Of a stretch of 64,000 bases of DNA, positions 43,348 through 52,587 are shown one piece after another. The DNA lies in contig NZ_JACJSF010000004.1 of NCBI RefSeq assembly GCF_014698035.1, forward strand, positions 161,006 through 225,005. The letters are read 5' to 3'. The DNA is from Desmonostoc muscorum FACHB-395 (lineage in GTDB: Bacteria > Cyanobacteriota > Cyanobacteriia > Cyanobacteriales > Nostocaceae). The notes beneath the pieces are model-generated. The model worked only from the letters and a program-made list of their open reading frames with translations. It was not told the origin of the DNA and ran no database searches. Every line of letters begins with the position of its first letter. Position 1 is the stretch's first letter. A program made the translations under genes and the position numbers.

Positions 43348-44358
43348 ATGGGCAAGCAACGTGTTCTTTCTGGAGTTCAACCAACGGGCAATTACCATCT
43401 AGGTAACTACTTAGGAGCCATTCGCAACTGGGTAGAAGGTCAGAGTGAATACGAAAATTACCTCTTTGTGGCTGATTTGCACGCGATTACAGTACCACAC
43501 GACCCGAAACAGTTGGCAGATGATACCTACACTCTTGCTGCTCTCTATCTAGCTTGTGGTCTTGATTTAAATCACTCCACTATCTTTGTACAATCTCACG
43601 TTTCAGCCCACAGTGAACTCACTTGGTTGCTCAACTGCATTACACCTCTAAACTGGCTGCAAGACATGATCCAGTTTAAGGAAAAAGCTGTTAAACAGGG
43701 AGAAAATGTGAGTGCAGGTTTGTTGGATTACCCAGTCTTGATGGCGGCTGATATTTTGCTTTACCAAGCGGATAAAGTACCAGTGGGTGAAGACCAAAAG
43801 CAACACTTGGAATTGACAAGGGATATTGCAGCTCGGTTAAATCACCAATTTGGTAAACCAGATCAGCCAGTTCTAAAGTTACCAGACCCTTTGATTCGTA
43901 AGGAAGGGGCAAGGGTGATGAGTTTAGCGGATGGTACACGCAAAATGTCGAAGTCCGATCCTTCGGAGTTAAGCCGAATCAGTTTGCTCGATTCACCCGA
44001 ACAGATTCAATACAAGATTAAGCGTTGTAAAACCGATCCGATTCGTGGGCTGACTTTCGACGATCCAGCGCGTCCAGAGTGTAATAATTTGTTGACGCTG
44101 TATACATTGCTTTCTGGGAAGAGAAAGGAAGATGTAGCAGTTGAGTGCCAGGATATGGGCTGGGGACAATTCAAGCCATTGTTGACAGACACAATTATTG
44201 AGTCCTTGAAACCAATTCAAGAAAAATATCATTCGGTAACGGCAGATAAAAGCTATTTGGAGTCTGTATTGCGGGATGGAGGGGAAAAAGCTAGAGCGAT
44301 CGCAAATCAAACTTTATCACAAGTAAAAGCTGCTTTAGGCTACTCGCTTCCTCTCTAA
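43348..44358 (+). CDS. trpS: tryptophanyl-tRNA synthetase
   Basis: About 336 residues, class I synthetase with the HIGH-type motif NYHLGNYLGAIRNW near the N-terminus, LNWLQDMIQFKEKAV, GEDQKQHLELTRDIA and the KMSKS loop (DGTRKMSKSDPSEL). It attaches tryptophan to tRNA-Trp in the cytosol. ATG 43348 begins MGKQRVLSGVQPTGNYHLGN, the standard bacterial N-terminus; the TTG at 43339 is less likely. It precedes a MetF-family gene by 58 bp, without a terminator between, so an operon is possible. Confidence 0.96.
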   Translation: MGKQRVLSGVQPTGNYHLGNYLGAIRNWVEGQSEYENYLFVADLHAITVPHDPKQLADDTYTLAALYLACGLDLNHSTIFVQSHVSAHSELTWLLNCITPLNWLQDMIQFKEKAVKQGENVSAGLLDYPVLMAADILLYQADKVPVGEDQKQHLELTRDIAARLNHQFGKPDQPVLKLPDPLIRKEGARVMSLADGTRKMSKSDPSELSRISLLDSPEQIQYKIKRCKTDPIRGLTFDDPARPECNNLLTLYTLLSGKRKEDVAVECQDMGWGQFKPLLTDTIIESLKPIQEKYHSVTADKSYLESVLRDGGEKARAIANQTLSQVKAALGYSLPL

Positions 44359-44416
44359 GTTTTCGCTTTTAGGTGTGATTTGCTATACCATTTAAGAAAT
44401 TGAAATTCTTAATTTT

Positions 44417-45337
44417 ATGTATCACACCCATAGCCACACAGCCTTTCGCAGAGCTGTACAAGCAGGTGAATTTCTAGTTACCGCCGAGGTAGCACCCCCG
44501 AAAGGGGGAAATCCAGCGCACATGATTCAAATGGCGGCGACTCTTAAGGGAAGGGTTCATGCTGTCAATGTTACTGATGGTAGCCGCGCAGTGTTACGGA
44601 TGTCTTCGTTACTTGCGTCGGTGATTTTGTCACAAAATGGTATAGAGCCGATCTGTCAAATTGCTTGCCGCGATCGCAACCGCATTGCTTTACAAGCTGA
44701 TTTAATGGGCGCTCATGCTTTAGGTATCCGTAATATTTTAGCTTTGACTGGCGACCCAGTAAAAGCAGGCGATCATCCAGATGCCAAAGCAGTGTTTGAC
44801 TTAGAAGCGGTGCGACTGCTGCAACTAATTCGAAAGATGAATCAAGGCGTTGATTACAACGAAAAACCCTTGACTGATGGAGCGCTAGATTTATTTGTTG
44901 GTGCAGCAGTAGATCCGCAATGTAAAAGTTGGTCGGGTTTACAAAGTCGATTTGAACGAAAAATCGAAGCCGGAGCGCAATTTTTTCAAAGTCAGTTGAT
45001 TACCGATTTTGAACGCCTAGAAAAGTTTATGGATACCATTGCCTCTGGCTATAAAAAACCGATTTTGGCAGGAATTTTTCTGTTGAAATCGGCAAAAAAT
45101 GCCCAGTTTATTAATAGATGTGTTCCAGGTGTCAATATTCCCCAACATATTATTGATAGATTAGCAAAAGCCAAAGAGCCTTTTGAGGAAGGGATAAAAA
45201 TTGCCGCCGAACAAGTGCAGATAGCACGGCAATTGTGTCAAGGTGTCCATCTGATGGCAGTAAAGCGGGAAGATGCGATCGCACCAATTTTAGATTTGGC
45301 TGGGATTGCTCCAGTTAATCAGTTGGTATCTAAGTAA
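44417..45337 (+). CDS. metF: methylenetetrahydrofolate reductase family protein
   Basis: A 306-residue TIM-barrel flavoprotein family member: FLVTAEVAPPKGGNPAHMI, HAVNVTDGSRAVLRMSSL, EPICQIACRDRNRIALQADL, NILALTGDPVKAGDHPDAKA and the GAQFFQSQLITDFERLEKFM segment are all MetF/MTHFR signatures. It would reduce 5,10-methylene-THF to 5-methyl-THF for methionine synthesis. The FAD/NADH specifics (no regulatory C-terminal domain) fit the bacterial form. A strong terminator at 45361-45392 closes the trpS-metF unit. Confidence 0.9.
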   Translation: MYHTHSHTAFRRAVQAGEFLVTAEVAPPKGGNPAHMIQMAATLKGRVHAVNVTDGSRAVLRMSSLLASVILSQNGIEPICQIACRDRNRIALQADLMGAHALGIRNILALTGDPVKAGDHPDAKAVFDLEAVRLLQLIRKMNQGVDYNEKPLTDGALDLFVGAAVDPQCKSWSGLQSRFERKIEAGAQFFQSQLITDFERLEKFMDTIASGYKKPILAGIFLLKSAKNAQFINRCVPGVNIPQHIIDRLAKAKEPFEEGIKIAAEQVQIARQLCQGVHLMAVKREDAIAPILDLAGIAPVNQLVSK

Positions 45338-45360
45338 ATGAGATAATGGATTTTTTTATT

Positions 45361-45392
45361 AAAGCAGATGATTGTGACTATCTGCTTTTTTT
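45361..45392 (+). terminator. intrinsic terminator after metF
   Basis: AAAGCAGAT (45361-45369) and ATCTGCTTT (45380-45388) form a perfect 9-bp stem followed by TTTT. Confidence 0.85.
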
Positions 45393-45465
45393 GATGCGTA
45401 ATCAGACGTGCATACACGATTTTTGATAAACTTTGAATATCCAATTTCCGCTTGACTAAATCCAA

Positions 45466-46302
45466 GTGCAAACTGACAAAATATTTTATAGCTTATTTCA
45501 ATCTTTCCCCAGCATATTTTTTGCAATAATTGGCGATAATACTGTCAACGTCAACGCATATCAATTTGTTTCAGTCGAACTAAAAGAAACGGCTTTTAGG
45601 ATTGATGGGGTATTCATGCCCACAAGTGAAACCACAAATCAACCACTCTACTTTGTTGAAGTCCAGTTTCAATTAGACCCAACTTTTTATAGACGCTTCT
45701 TTGCCGAAATCTTTCTTTACTTGCGTCAAAACGAATCAGTCAATTTTTGGCGTGCTGTCGTCATCTATCCACAACGAAGTTTAGATCCAAGCGATCAACT
45801 ACCGTATCAATCGCTGCTAAACAGTTCACAAGTGCAACGCATTTATCTAGATGAATTGGATACGGCGGAGAACTCACTTCAAGTTGCGATCGTTAAATTA
45901 ATCATCGAAAGAGAAGAGACAGCCGTTGACAAAGGTAGAGAATTGATTTTACAAGCAAGGCAACAGCTAGCGGATGAAGCAACCAGGAAGCAAATTGTAG
46001 AATTGATAGAGACTATCCTGTTGTACAAATTTACCCGGTTAAGCCGAGAGGAGTTAGCAGAAATGTTGGGTATAGACGACGAATTCAAAAAAACAAGGAT
46101 GTATCAATCTATCAAGCAAGATGGCTTGGAGGAAGGTAGACAAGAAGGTAGACAAGAAGGTAGACAGGAAGGTAAACAGGAAGCTAAGTTAGAAGCTATT
46201 CCCCGGTTATTGGCATTGGGGTTGAGTGTGGAACAAGTGGCGGTGGCTCTCGATTTAACGGTGGCGCAAGTACAGCAAGTAGCCCAGAATCAGTCTGGCT
46301 GA
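45466..46302 (+). CDS. Rpn/DUF2887-type PD-(D/E)XK family protein with GRQE repeat
   Basis: A 278-residue protein starting at GTG: MQTDKIFYSLFQSFPSIFF, then ETAFRIDGVFMP (core Asp) and LYFVEVQFQLDPTFYRRFFA (E-V-Q core), followed by the LQARQQLADEATRKQIVELI helix. This is the cyanobacterial Rpn/DUF2887 putative nuclease family. An in-frame 12-bp tandem repeat encodes EGRQ four times (about 222-238), before a C-terminal helical HTH-like tail (LALGLSVEQVAVALDLTVAQ). Repeat-expanded linkers recur in the 26319 gene of the same broad type. It is an isolated gene after a terminator. Confidence 0.82.
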   Translation: MQTDKIFYSLFQSFPSIFFAIIGDNTVNVNAYQFVSVELKETAFRIDGVFMPTSETTNQPLYFVEVQFQLDPTFYRRFFAEIFLYLRQNESVNFWRAVVIYPQRSLDPSDQLPYQSLLNSSQVQRIYLDELDTAENSLQVAIVKLIIEREETAVDKGRELILQARQQLADEATRKQIVELIETILLYKFTRLSREELAEMLGIDDEFKKTRMYQSIKQDGLEEGRQEGRQEGRQEGKQEAKLEAIPRLLALGLSVEQVAVALDLTVAQVQQVAQNQSG

Positions 46303-46399
46303 TAGTGGGCGATTGTCTGAGTATTGCGCTTTATCTCTGGAAACACCGTGCTATATATTTCTTAAGCAAAGTGTGCAAGATATCAGTTAAAAAACTGGG

Positions 46400-46645
46400 T
46401 TACATCTTACCGTGTTGCAGCACTTGTTGTAGATGTTGGCGAATCTCTTGTGCGTGTTCAATATCAGATTGGCGCAATTTTTGGAACAACTCTACACAAG
46501 GTTGAGAACCTACTTGCTCTGCATCTTTGATGTAGGTATCGTAAGCTTTAACGGCTTCAGCTTTGTTGTGCAAAACGGTGACAAAATCATACTCCAAGTC
46601 GCTAATCGCTGTTTGAGACTGTCCGTTACCTGTATTTGTAGCCAT
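46400..46645 (-). CDS. small conserved cyanobacterial helical protein (81 aa)
   Basis: An 81-residue soluble, highly helical protein: AISDLEYDFVTVLHNKAEAV, KAYDTYIKDAEQ and QSDIEHAQEIRQHLQQVLQH. The spacing of acidic residues and His recalls one half of a ferritin-like or hemerythrin-like bundle, but metal binding is only a suggestion. The single Cys is at about 50. An overlapping frame on the plus strand is less protein-like. It is monocistronic with AGAGGAT before its ATG. Function is unknown. Confidence 0.7.
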   Translation of the reverse strand: MATNTGNGQSQTAISDLEYDFVTVLHNKAEAVKAYDTYIKDAEQVGSQPCVELFQKLRQSDIEHAQEIRQHLQQVLQHGKM

Positions 46646-46770
46646 TGCTTGATCCTCTTTTAGAATTTCTAATTAACTTTATACTCACCCTTAAAGAGCG
46701 ATTCATCTTCCAAAAAGAGTATATTTCAATACGTCGGAAGTACCTTGCGAGTGTAGGTTATAGTATTCAG

Positions 46771-46930
46771 TGCGTAGGCGTAGCCCGTCGTAGACATCGC
46801 TTTCCAATTACCTCAGCCTTATTCAATCTCGTTTTTCCTTTACTGGTACGCAAAAAATAAGATCCCTGACTTATTAAATAAGTCGGGTATCTGCGGGTTC
46901 CAATTCTCACCAATCAAATAGAATTGCTAT
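46771..46930. repeat. GCGTAGGCGTAGC and GATCCCTGACTTATT repeats
   Basis: GCGTAGGCGTAGCCCGTCGT (about 46771) belongs to the GCGCAGCGTCTC dispersed family. Then GATCCCTGACTTATTAAATA and AGTCGGGTATC, with GGTGAGAATTGGAACCCGC on its complement, is the inverted counterpart of the 29690-29790 repeat (46861-46930). No gene is seen in 46646-47108. Confidence 0.65.
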
Positions 46931-47108
46931 ACTGCTAAAGAATTAGATTTGAAACTCAGAAATAAGCAAGTCGTAAGCAGCAAGTTGGAGTTTTACTGGC
47001 TCTACACATCTAAGAGGATATTTTATTAGTCAACATATAAATCAGGAGATAGGACAGACAAGGGAGAAAATTCTACCTCATCTCCCCACTCCCTATTTTC
47101 ATCAGAAT

Positions 47109-47693
47109 TTAGCCAAGCGGTTTATTTTCATCACATTGACGTGAATACTGGAATTCCAAATCATTTTGCCGTTCCCTACCTCCTCTATACACAACCGGAC
47201 AAAACTTAGTGTTAGCGCTCATACAATCCATGTGTGGAGTTTTAGCACAGACTACGAGTAGTCCACCCAGAACAAATAACAAACCACAAATTGCAAGTGT
47301 ATTAACCCAAGAAATTTCCAGCGCTCCATGAACTACTATTTCTCGTAGTAGGGATACAATTGTTACCTCAACTGCTACTCCCACAGAGATACTATGTTCT
47401 TGCAAGTAGACCATTAATAGCCGAAATAACTCGACTAAAATTAACACAAATAGTATTTTTGCAGTCACGTGTTTATAGTCTAGTGGCTGCGTGATGGCGA
47501 TCGCTATCCCCCATAATTGGATCAGCATGACGGCGAATAAACCTAAACACAAGACAATCACAATTAAGTCTTGAAAGGCTTCCATGTTGCGAACAATTGA
47601 GTGCCGATCAAGCCAGCGATCGCTAAATAAAAATCGACTTTTCTGGCGCTTTTGCATGTACATTTTTCCAATCGGGACAAGTTCAGACAACAC
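47109..47693 (-). CDS. psiE: phosphate-starvation-inducible PsiE family protein
   Basis: A PsiE (PF06146-type) membrane protein of about 185-194 residues. Four hydrophobic helices: FQDLIVIVLCLGLFAVMLIQ, AKILFVLILVELFRLLMVYL, VEVTIVSLLREIVVHGALEI (with the conserved REI-x2-HG stretch) and LAICGLLFVLGGLLVVCA. The role is poorly known; in E. coli it responds to low phosphate. The frame opens at GTG 47693; ATG 47663 or 47657 are alternatives. The C-terminal tail (Cys-containing, GGRERQNDLEFQYS) is a variable extension. Confidence 0.8.
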   Translation of the reverse strand: MLSELVPIGKMYMQKRQKSRFLFSDRWLDRHSIVRNMEAFQDLIVIVLCLGLFAVMLIQLWGIAIAITQPLDYKHVTAKILFVLILVELFRLLMVYLQEHSISVGVAVEVTIVSLLREIVVHGALEISWVNTLAICGLLFVLGGLLVVCAKTPHMDCMSANTKFCPVVYRGGRERQNDLEFQYSRQCDENKPLG

Positions 47694-47744
47694 CAGCGAG
47701 TCAGCCCAATAGTTTTATGTTATGCAATATTAAGCGTTTGCGCC

Positions 47745-48668
47745 TCAGCGAGGTTTGTAATTTAAATTTTGTGCTTGTTGCAACAATTGCTCGGCATTTT
47801 TCGCCCACTGAGGATTCTTCTGAGAATTATATAAATCTCTAGCAAATTTGAATACTTGTACTGCATCTCCATATTGCTTTAACTGCATAAAAACTAACCC
47901 TGCACCATAATAAGCGTTGGGATAGTTAGAGTTAGCTTCGGCTGATTTTCTAAAAGCCTCTAATGCTTCTTGTAACTTGTTTTGCTGAAACCAAATCGAA
48001 CCGAGATTGTAGTAAGCTTCTGGATATTTCGGATTAATTTTTACTGCCTGATTAAAAGCATCTCTTGCTTGATCGAGTTTGCCTTGTTGGAGATAACACA
48101 TCCCTATATGGTAAGGAGGCTCTGGTGCATTTTTGCTATATTCTATGGCTTTTTTAAAAGATGCGATCGCTTTTTCGCAATCTCCTTGTTGCTCTCTTAC
48201 TAACCCAAAATTATAGTGGGCAAATCCTAATTTTGGATCGAGTTCTAACGCTCGTTGCAAATAATCGTTAGCTAACTGTAAATTATTGCCTTCTAATAGC
48301 GCACCACCTAAATTAGCAAAAGCTGGAGCAAATTTCGGATCGGCTTGCGTCGCTCGATAAAATGCGTCCGCAGAGGCTTGTAATTGTCCTGTTTGTCGGT
48401 ATGCTAGCCCTAAATTATAGTACGCTGGTGCTAATGTTGGATCTAACTTGGCTGCTTGTTTAAAGGCTGCGATCGCATCTTTTACTTTGCCCGCCTGAAT
48501 TGCCTGTAAACCTTGGTTTAGCCAGTCTATGGCTGTTTTCCCATTAGATTGTGCCAGCTTTGAAGGGACAGACCCAGAGAGAGAAAGAGAAGGCGAGGGA
48601 ATGCTAACAACCAACAAAGTCAAACTGACTAACCCTGCTATGGGATATTTAGAAAATAATAATCTCAT
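47745..48668 (-). CDS. secreted TPR-repeat protein
   Basis: A signal peptide (MRLLFSKYPIAGLVSLTLLV) is followed by about seven tetratricopeptide repeats, each with the W/Y-x2-G-x2-Y-x7-A-F pattern (for example APAYYNLGLAYRQTGQLQAS, YPEAYYNLGSIWFQQNKLQE). Length is about 307 residues. TPRs form a superhelix binding a partner protein; here periplasmic or outer-surface by the signal. ATG 48668 is chosen; a GTG extends the frame to 48689. It faces away from the EF-G-like gene. No partner is identified. Confidence 0.85.
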   Translation of the reverse strand: MRLLFSKYPIAGLVSLTLLVVSIPSPSLSLSGSVPSKLAQSNGKTAIDWLNQGLQAIQAGKVKDAIAAFKQAAKLDPTLAPAYYNLGLAYRQTGQLQASADAFYRATQADPKFAPAFANLGGALLEGNNLQLANDYLQRALELDPKLGFAHYNFGLVREQQGDCEKAIASFKKAIEYSKNAPEPPYHIGMCYLQQGKLDQARDAFNQAVKINPKYPEAYYNLGSIWFQQNKLQEALEAFRKSAEANSNYPNAYYGAGLVFMQLKQYGDAVQVFKFARDLYNSQKNPQWAKNAEQLLQQAQNLNYKPR

Positions 48669-48689
48669 TGATTTTCTGATTCGCAACAC

Positions 48690-49148
48690 TTTCAGTTAAA
48701 TTTACTTCATAAAAAGTTATTTACAAAAATTTTAGATTCGCTATTAATCTTTACTAAGATTAACTTTTATTAAGCTAAATCTTACGACAGGCTACAATTT
48801 TTTTAACTTTCGATTAAAAGAAGGATAATAACAAATTAAAGAAGGGGTAATTTTGACTCCAGAGAACCATTTTTTTATCAAATAGAATTCAGGAGTCAGG
48901 AGCCAGAATTCAGAATGAATTCTGTACGACACAACGACCTGCGGTAGTTGAGCGTAGCCGAAACTCAGTGCATCGCTGGTGGATGAATAAATCGGTTTAA
49001 GACGCTCGCGGACTCGCTACTGTCTTGATTCCGAATCCTGTTAGCGCTAGCGGGGCGTTTAGCTCATTCAGAATAGCTGGATTCTTCTTCAACCCTTGAT
49101 ATATACGGAATCATGCGGTTATAAAAGACTTACCGCAAGGAGGATTTT
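48690..49148. other. repeat-bearing divergent promoter region
   Basis: GAATTCAGGAGTCAGGAG (48887 on) and a distant inverted GAATAGCTGGATTCTTCTTC form an STRR-type fold-back around CGACCTGCGGTAGTTGAGCG. AT-rich ends would carry promoters for the TPR and EF-G-like genes. No gene is seen. Confidence 0.5.
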
Positions 49149-51218
49149 ATGAACGAAAAAGTAAAATCGGGTTCGCGGAATGTTGCAATTGTCGGGCCTT
49201 ATTTAAGTGGAAAAACCACTTTACTAGAAAGCTTGTTATTTGTCACAGGGGCAATTTCTCGTAAAGGCAGCATTAAAGACAGCAATACAGTGGGAGATAG
49301 TGCTGCCGAGTCGCGCGATCGCCACATGAGTGTAGAAGTCAGCGCCGCTAGCACTGAGTATAACGGCATTTGCTTCACTTTTATTGACTGTCCGGGAAGC
49401 GTAGAATTTGCCCAAGAAACGTACAATGCTTTAATCGGAGTGGATGCGGCAATTGTAGTTTGCGAACCCATCCGCGATGCCTTCGGCGGGCAAAGCCTAC
49501 GCGTCCTCACCCTCGCCCCTCTATTTAAATTCCTGGACGATTGGGAAATTCCCCACCTCGTCTTCGTCAACAAAATGGATCGGGCAAATATTCACGTTTT
49601 AGAAACGTTACACGCCCTCAAAGCAGTATCTAGCCGTCCCCTGGTAGCGCATCAATATCCCATCATGAACGGGGAACAACTCACCGGCTTTATCGATATG
49701 GTGAGCGAACAGGCATATAAATATCATCCAGGCGCACCTGCTGACCCCATCCCCTTCCCCGAAAATTTAAAAGAAGAAGAACATGAAGCACGGGCAGAAA
49801 TGCTCGAAGCCCTAGCAAATTTTGACGATCATTTACTTGAAGAACTTTTAGAAGATATCGAACCACCCCAAGAGGAAATTCTTAAAGATTTAAAAATGGA
49901 ATTGGGGGCAGATTTAGTAGTGCCCGTTTTCTTTGGTGTGGCAGAACAAGATTATGGTGTTAGACCTCTATTAGAAGCCTTGTTACGGGAAGCACCTGAA
50001 CCAGAAACTACAGCAGAACGCCGTTTAAAAAACTTAAAAGGTGATACACCTCTAGCACAGGTATTAAAAACTTACTACACTCCCCAAGGTGGCAAACTCT
50101 CTCTCGTGCGTGTTTGGCGGGGCAAATTAACTGATAGCATTGTCCTCAATGGCATTCGTACTGGTGGAATTTACCGCCTCATGGGACAACAACAGCAGTT
50201 TGTTAACCAAGCTAATGCTGGTGAAATTGTTGCATTGAGCCGTTTAGAAGGAATCAAGACAGGCGATACAATCTCTATAGAACAACAGTCTGCAATAGAA
50301 TTACCCAAAGCTACACAGTTGGAACCTGTGTATGCCCTCGCCATTACACCAGAAAAGCGCAACGATGAAGTGAAACTCAGCAGTGCCATTACCAAGTTAT
50401 TAGAAGAAGACTGTTCACTTGCTTGGGAACAACACGGCGATACTCACGAAGTAATTCTGTGGGGTCAAGGTGAGATTCATTTACAAGTTACCTTAGACAG
50501 ACTGCGCCGCAAATATAATTTGCCGATGACAACCCACTTACCGCAAGTGCCTTACAAAGAAACCATCCGCAAAACAGTGGCTTCAGTTCATGGACGCTAC
50601 AAGCACCAAAGCGGTGGTCATGGACAGTTTGGTGATGTTTTTCTCGATATCAAACCTTTACCACGCGGTACAGGTTTCAACTTTAATGAAACCATTGTCG
50701 GCGGTGTGGTTCCTAAACAGTACATTCCTGGGGTGGAAATGGGCGTGCGGGAATTTCTCACACATGGACCTTTGGGCTTTCCAATAGTCGATTTGGCAGT
50801 AACTTTGACTAATGGTTCGTATCACAACGTTGACAGTTCCGAACAAGCCTTTAAGCAAGCTGCGCGATTAGCAATGCAAACGGGGATACCCCAAGCAGAA
50901 CCTACCCTATTAGAACCAATTCTGCGCGTGGAAGTGACTACACCGAGCGAATTTACCTCCAAGGTGCTGCAATTGTTGAGTGGTAGACGGGGGCAAATTT
51001 TAGGCTATGAAGGCAGAAACGATTGGCAAGGCTGGGATAATGTTTCGGCATACTTGCCACAAGCAGAGATGCAAAACTTTATTGTAGAACTGCGATCGCT
51101 CACTCTCGGTGTTGGTTCCTTCCACTGGGAATATGACCATCTCCAGGAAGTGCCGGAAAAACTCGCTGAACGCGTCATTCACAGCAATGGCAGTAGTGGT
51201 AATGGCAACGGGAAGTAA
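49149..51218 (+). CDS. elongation factor G-like GTPase
   Basis: A 689-residue translational GTPase. G1 GPYLSGKTTLLESL, G3 FIDCPGSVEFAQET, and G4 FVNKMDRANI are present. Domain II, the EF-G domain III/IV pair (HGDTHEVILWGQGEIHLQVT, then SGGHGQFGDVFLDIKP and GVVPKQYIPGVEMGVREFLT) and the C-terminal domain V complete it. G1 reads GPYLSGKT rather than AHIDHGKT, the pattern of the paralogous EF-G-like proteins (Synechocystis Sll0830 type), whose role may be ribosome rescue or stress rather than bulk elongation. Ribosome site AAGGAGGA precedes ATG 49149. Single gene with its own terminator. Confidence 0.92.
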   Translation: MNEKVKSGSRNVAIVGPYLSGKTTLLESLLFVTGAISRKGSIKDSNTVGDSAAESRDRHMSVEVSAASTEYNGICFTFIDCPGSVEFAQETYNALIGVDAAIVVCEPIRDAFGGQSLRVLTLAPLFKFLDDWEIPHLVFVNKMDRANIHVLETLHALKAVSSRPLVAHQYPIMNGEQLTGFIDMVSEQAYKYHPGAPADPIPFPENLKEEEHEARAEMLEALANFDDHLLEELLEDIEPPQEEILKDLKMELGADLVVPVFFGVAEQDYGVRPLLEALLREAPEPETTAERRLKNLKGDTPLAQVLKTYYTPQGGKLSLVRVWRGKLTDSIVLNGIRTGGIYRLMGQQQQFVNQANAGEIVALSRLEGIKTGDTISIEQQSAIELPKATQLEPVYALAITPEKRNDEVKLSSAITKLLEEDCSLAWEQHGDTHEVILWGQGEIHLQVTLDRLRRKYNLPMTTHLPQVPYKETIRKTVASVHGRYKHQSGGHGQFGDVFLDIKPLPRGTGFNFNETIVGGVVPKQYIPGVEMGVREFLTHGPLGFPIVDLAVTLTNGSYHNVDSSEQAFKQAARLAMQTGIPQAEPTLLEPILRVEVTTPSEFTSKVLQLLSGRRGQILGYEGRNDWQGWDNVSAYLPQAEMQNFIVELRSLTLGVGSFHWEYDHLQEVPEKLAERVIHSNGSSGNGNGK

Positions 51219-51244
51219 CTTTTGATTTGAATGTAGCCATGTTT

Positions 51245-51278
51245 AAGGATACTCCTTGTGGGTGTCCTTAATTTTTTT
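51245..51278 (+). terminator. intrinsic terminator after EF-G-like gene
   Basis: AAGGATA (51245-51251)/TGTCCTT (51263-51269) with a CTCC...GGG inner stem, followed by AATTTTTTT. Confidence 0.75.
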
Positions 51279-51340
51279 GGAGTTGTTAATTGATGGGATG
51301 ATTTTGTCTTAGGCAAATGCACAAAGGGAAAAGTATAAAT

Positions 51341-51443
51341 CAATATGGTTCAGTTAAGGGCTATTGGTGTAAACAATTGGTCTTTGAAGACGCAATAAAT
51401 CACTTTTCTACATTAAAATTTGGGACTTATCTGAACTGTATTG
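51341..51443 (-). mobile_element. MITE-like element, CAATAC family, 103 bp
   Basis: CAATATGGTTCAGTTAAGGG at the left and CTTATCTGAACTGTATTG at the right. The reverse complement aligns with 33199-33299 throughout (shared CAATACAGTTCAGATAAG, GATTTAT(T/C)GCGTCT, AGCCCTTAAC). No coding. The rest of 51279-51542 is AT-rich. Confidence 0.65.
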
Positions 51444-51542
51444 GAACATAAATAATAAATTTTATTATAAGTAATCTATTTTTTGATTAGCCAGGCTATA
51501 ATCGAGTTTAATGTCAATTAAATTAACCTCAGTATTACAATA

Positions 51543-51920
51543 ATGATAATACTTTATAATGAAAAAAACAAAAAATTTGAATTAGTAGAGTTTAAATCAG
51601 GCATTGAATTCTTAGACGGAGCCTTAGAGGAAAGTTTAAACATAGCAATCAATATTATTTCTTGGCCAAATTATCTTCTAACAAATTTATTTAATAACTT
51701 AGTAGAGCAAATAAATTCACTTGGCAATCTTTCACAAGATGATAGTGAAAATATAAGAAAAATAATCGAGGAAGGTCGGAAACAAAAAGTTTCAGAAATG
51801 GAGATTGAAATGAGTCGTGATGTTGCTACAGGATTTAGTATGAAGGGTCTAGAAGGTGTTGACGTAACAATTGGGGGTAAAGGTAATACTAAATATGTGA
51901 TGAAGGTAAAATACAAGTAG
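51543..51920 (+). CDS. hypothetical protein (125 aa) upstream of Uma2
   Basis: A 125-residue protein with a hydrophobic/aromatic N-terminal half (ILYNEKNKKFELVEFKSGIE, IAINIISWPNYLLTNLFNNL) and a charged helix with EEGRKQKVSEMEIEMSRDVA, ending in a Gly-rich VDVTIGGKGNTKYVMKVKYK strand. No family is recognised. It is AT-rich and lies 16 bp upstream of a Uma2 gene on the same strand, so the two could be a two-gene unit. Start at ATG 51543. Confidence 0.6.
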   Translation: MIILYNEKNKKFELVEFKSGIEFLDGALEESLNIAINIISWPNYLLTNLFNNLVEQINSLGNLSQDDSENIRKIIEEGRKQKVSEMEIEMSRDVATGFSMKGLEGVDVTIGGKGNTKYVMKVKYK

Positions 51921-51936
51921 TATTAGGTGAAGAATA

Positions 51937-52587
51937 ATGGTAACACTTCAATTGCGACAATTAAGTGTTCCACCGGGACATAGAGTAATACTCCATGATG
52001 TTAGCTGGCAAGAATTTGAGGCGATTTTAGAAGAACTTGGCAACCATCGAGCCTCTCGATTAGCTTACAGCCAGGGAACTTTGGAGATGAGAATGCCATT
52101 ACCGAAGCATGAAAAAGCCAAAGTCATCATTGGGGATTTGGTGAAAATTCTGCTGGAGGAGTTAGAGATTGACTGTGAGACATTTGGCTCAACCACCTTT
52201 AAACGTGAAGATATGGCTTTTGGTGTAGAGCCTGATGATTCTTTCTACATGCAAAATCATACTCAAATGATTGGTAAAGAGCGAATAGACTTAACAGTTG
52301 ATCCGCCACCTGATTTAGCAATTGAAGTTGATGTTACTTCTAAAACTCAACTTGATGCTTACGAAGCATTGGGAGTTCCTGAACTGTGGCGATATGAAAA
52401 TAGTAAGCTACAAATTAATATTCTTCAGGATGGCAAATATATTGAGTCGGAAATTAGTTCTACTTTTCCCAACTTGCCCATTGTTGAAGTAATTCCCCGG
52501 TTTGTCGAACAGAGTCAAACTTTAGGTAGAAGTCCAACGCTCAGAGTATTTAGGCAATGGGTAAAAGAGGAAATTACTCAAACTTAA
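51937..52587 (+). CDS. Uma2 family (DUF820) putative endonuclease, copy 3
   Basis: A 216-residue Uma2-family protein: VTLQLRQLSVPPGHRVILHD, LGNHRASRLAYSQGTLEMRM, GSTTFKREDMAFGVEPDDSF, ERIDLTVDPPPDLAIEVDVT (the Asp...E-V-D-V core with following Lys), and a variable C-terminus. The PD-(D/E)XK fold is predicted. The last 4 bp overlap the convergent DUF4058 gene. It follows a 125-residue unknown gene by 16 bp. It differs clearly from the two copies at 23759 and 29100. Confidence 0.85.
   Translation: MVTLQLRQLSVPPGHRVILHDVSWQEFEAILEELGNHRASRLAYSQGTLEMRMPLPKHEKAKVIIGDLVKILLEELEIDCETFGSTTFKREDMAFGVEPDDSFYMQNHTQMIGKERIDLTVDPPPDLAIEVDVTSKTQLDAYEALGVPELWRYENSKLQINILQDGKYIESEISSTFPNLPIVEVIPRFVEQSQTLGRSPTLRVFRQWVKEEITQT

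Noticed and set aside
46305..46663. 66- and 76-codon plus-strand frames
   Set aside because: They are antisense to the 81-residue helical gene, which has better composition and ribosome site.
46855..46930. tRNA-like GGGTTCCAATTC segment
   Set aside because: No cloverleaf can be drawn; the stretch is one copy of the GATCCCCGACTT hairpin repeat.
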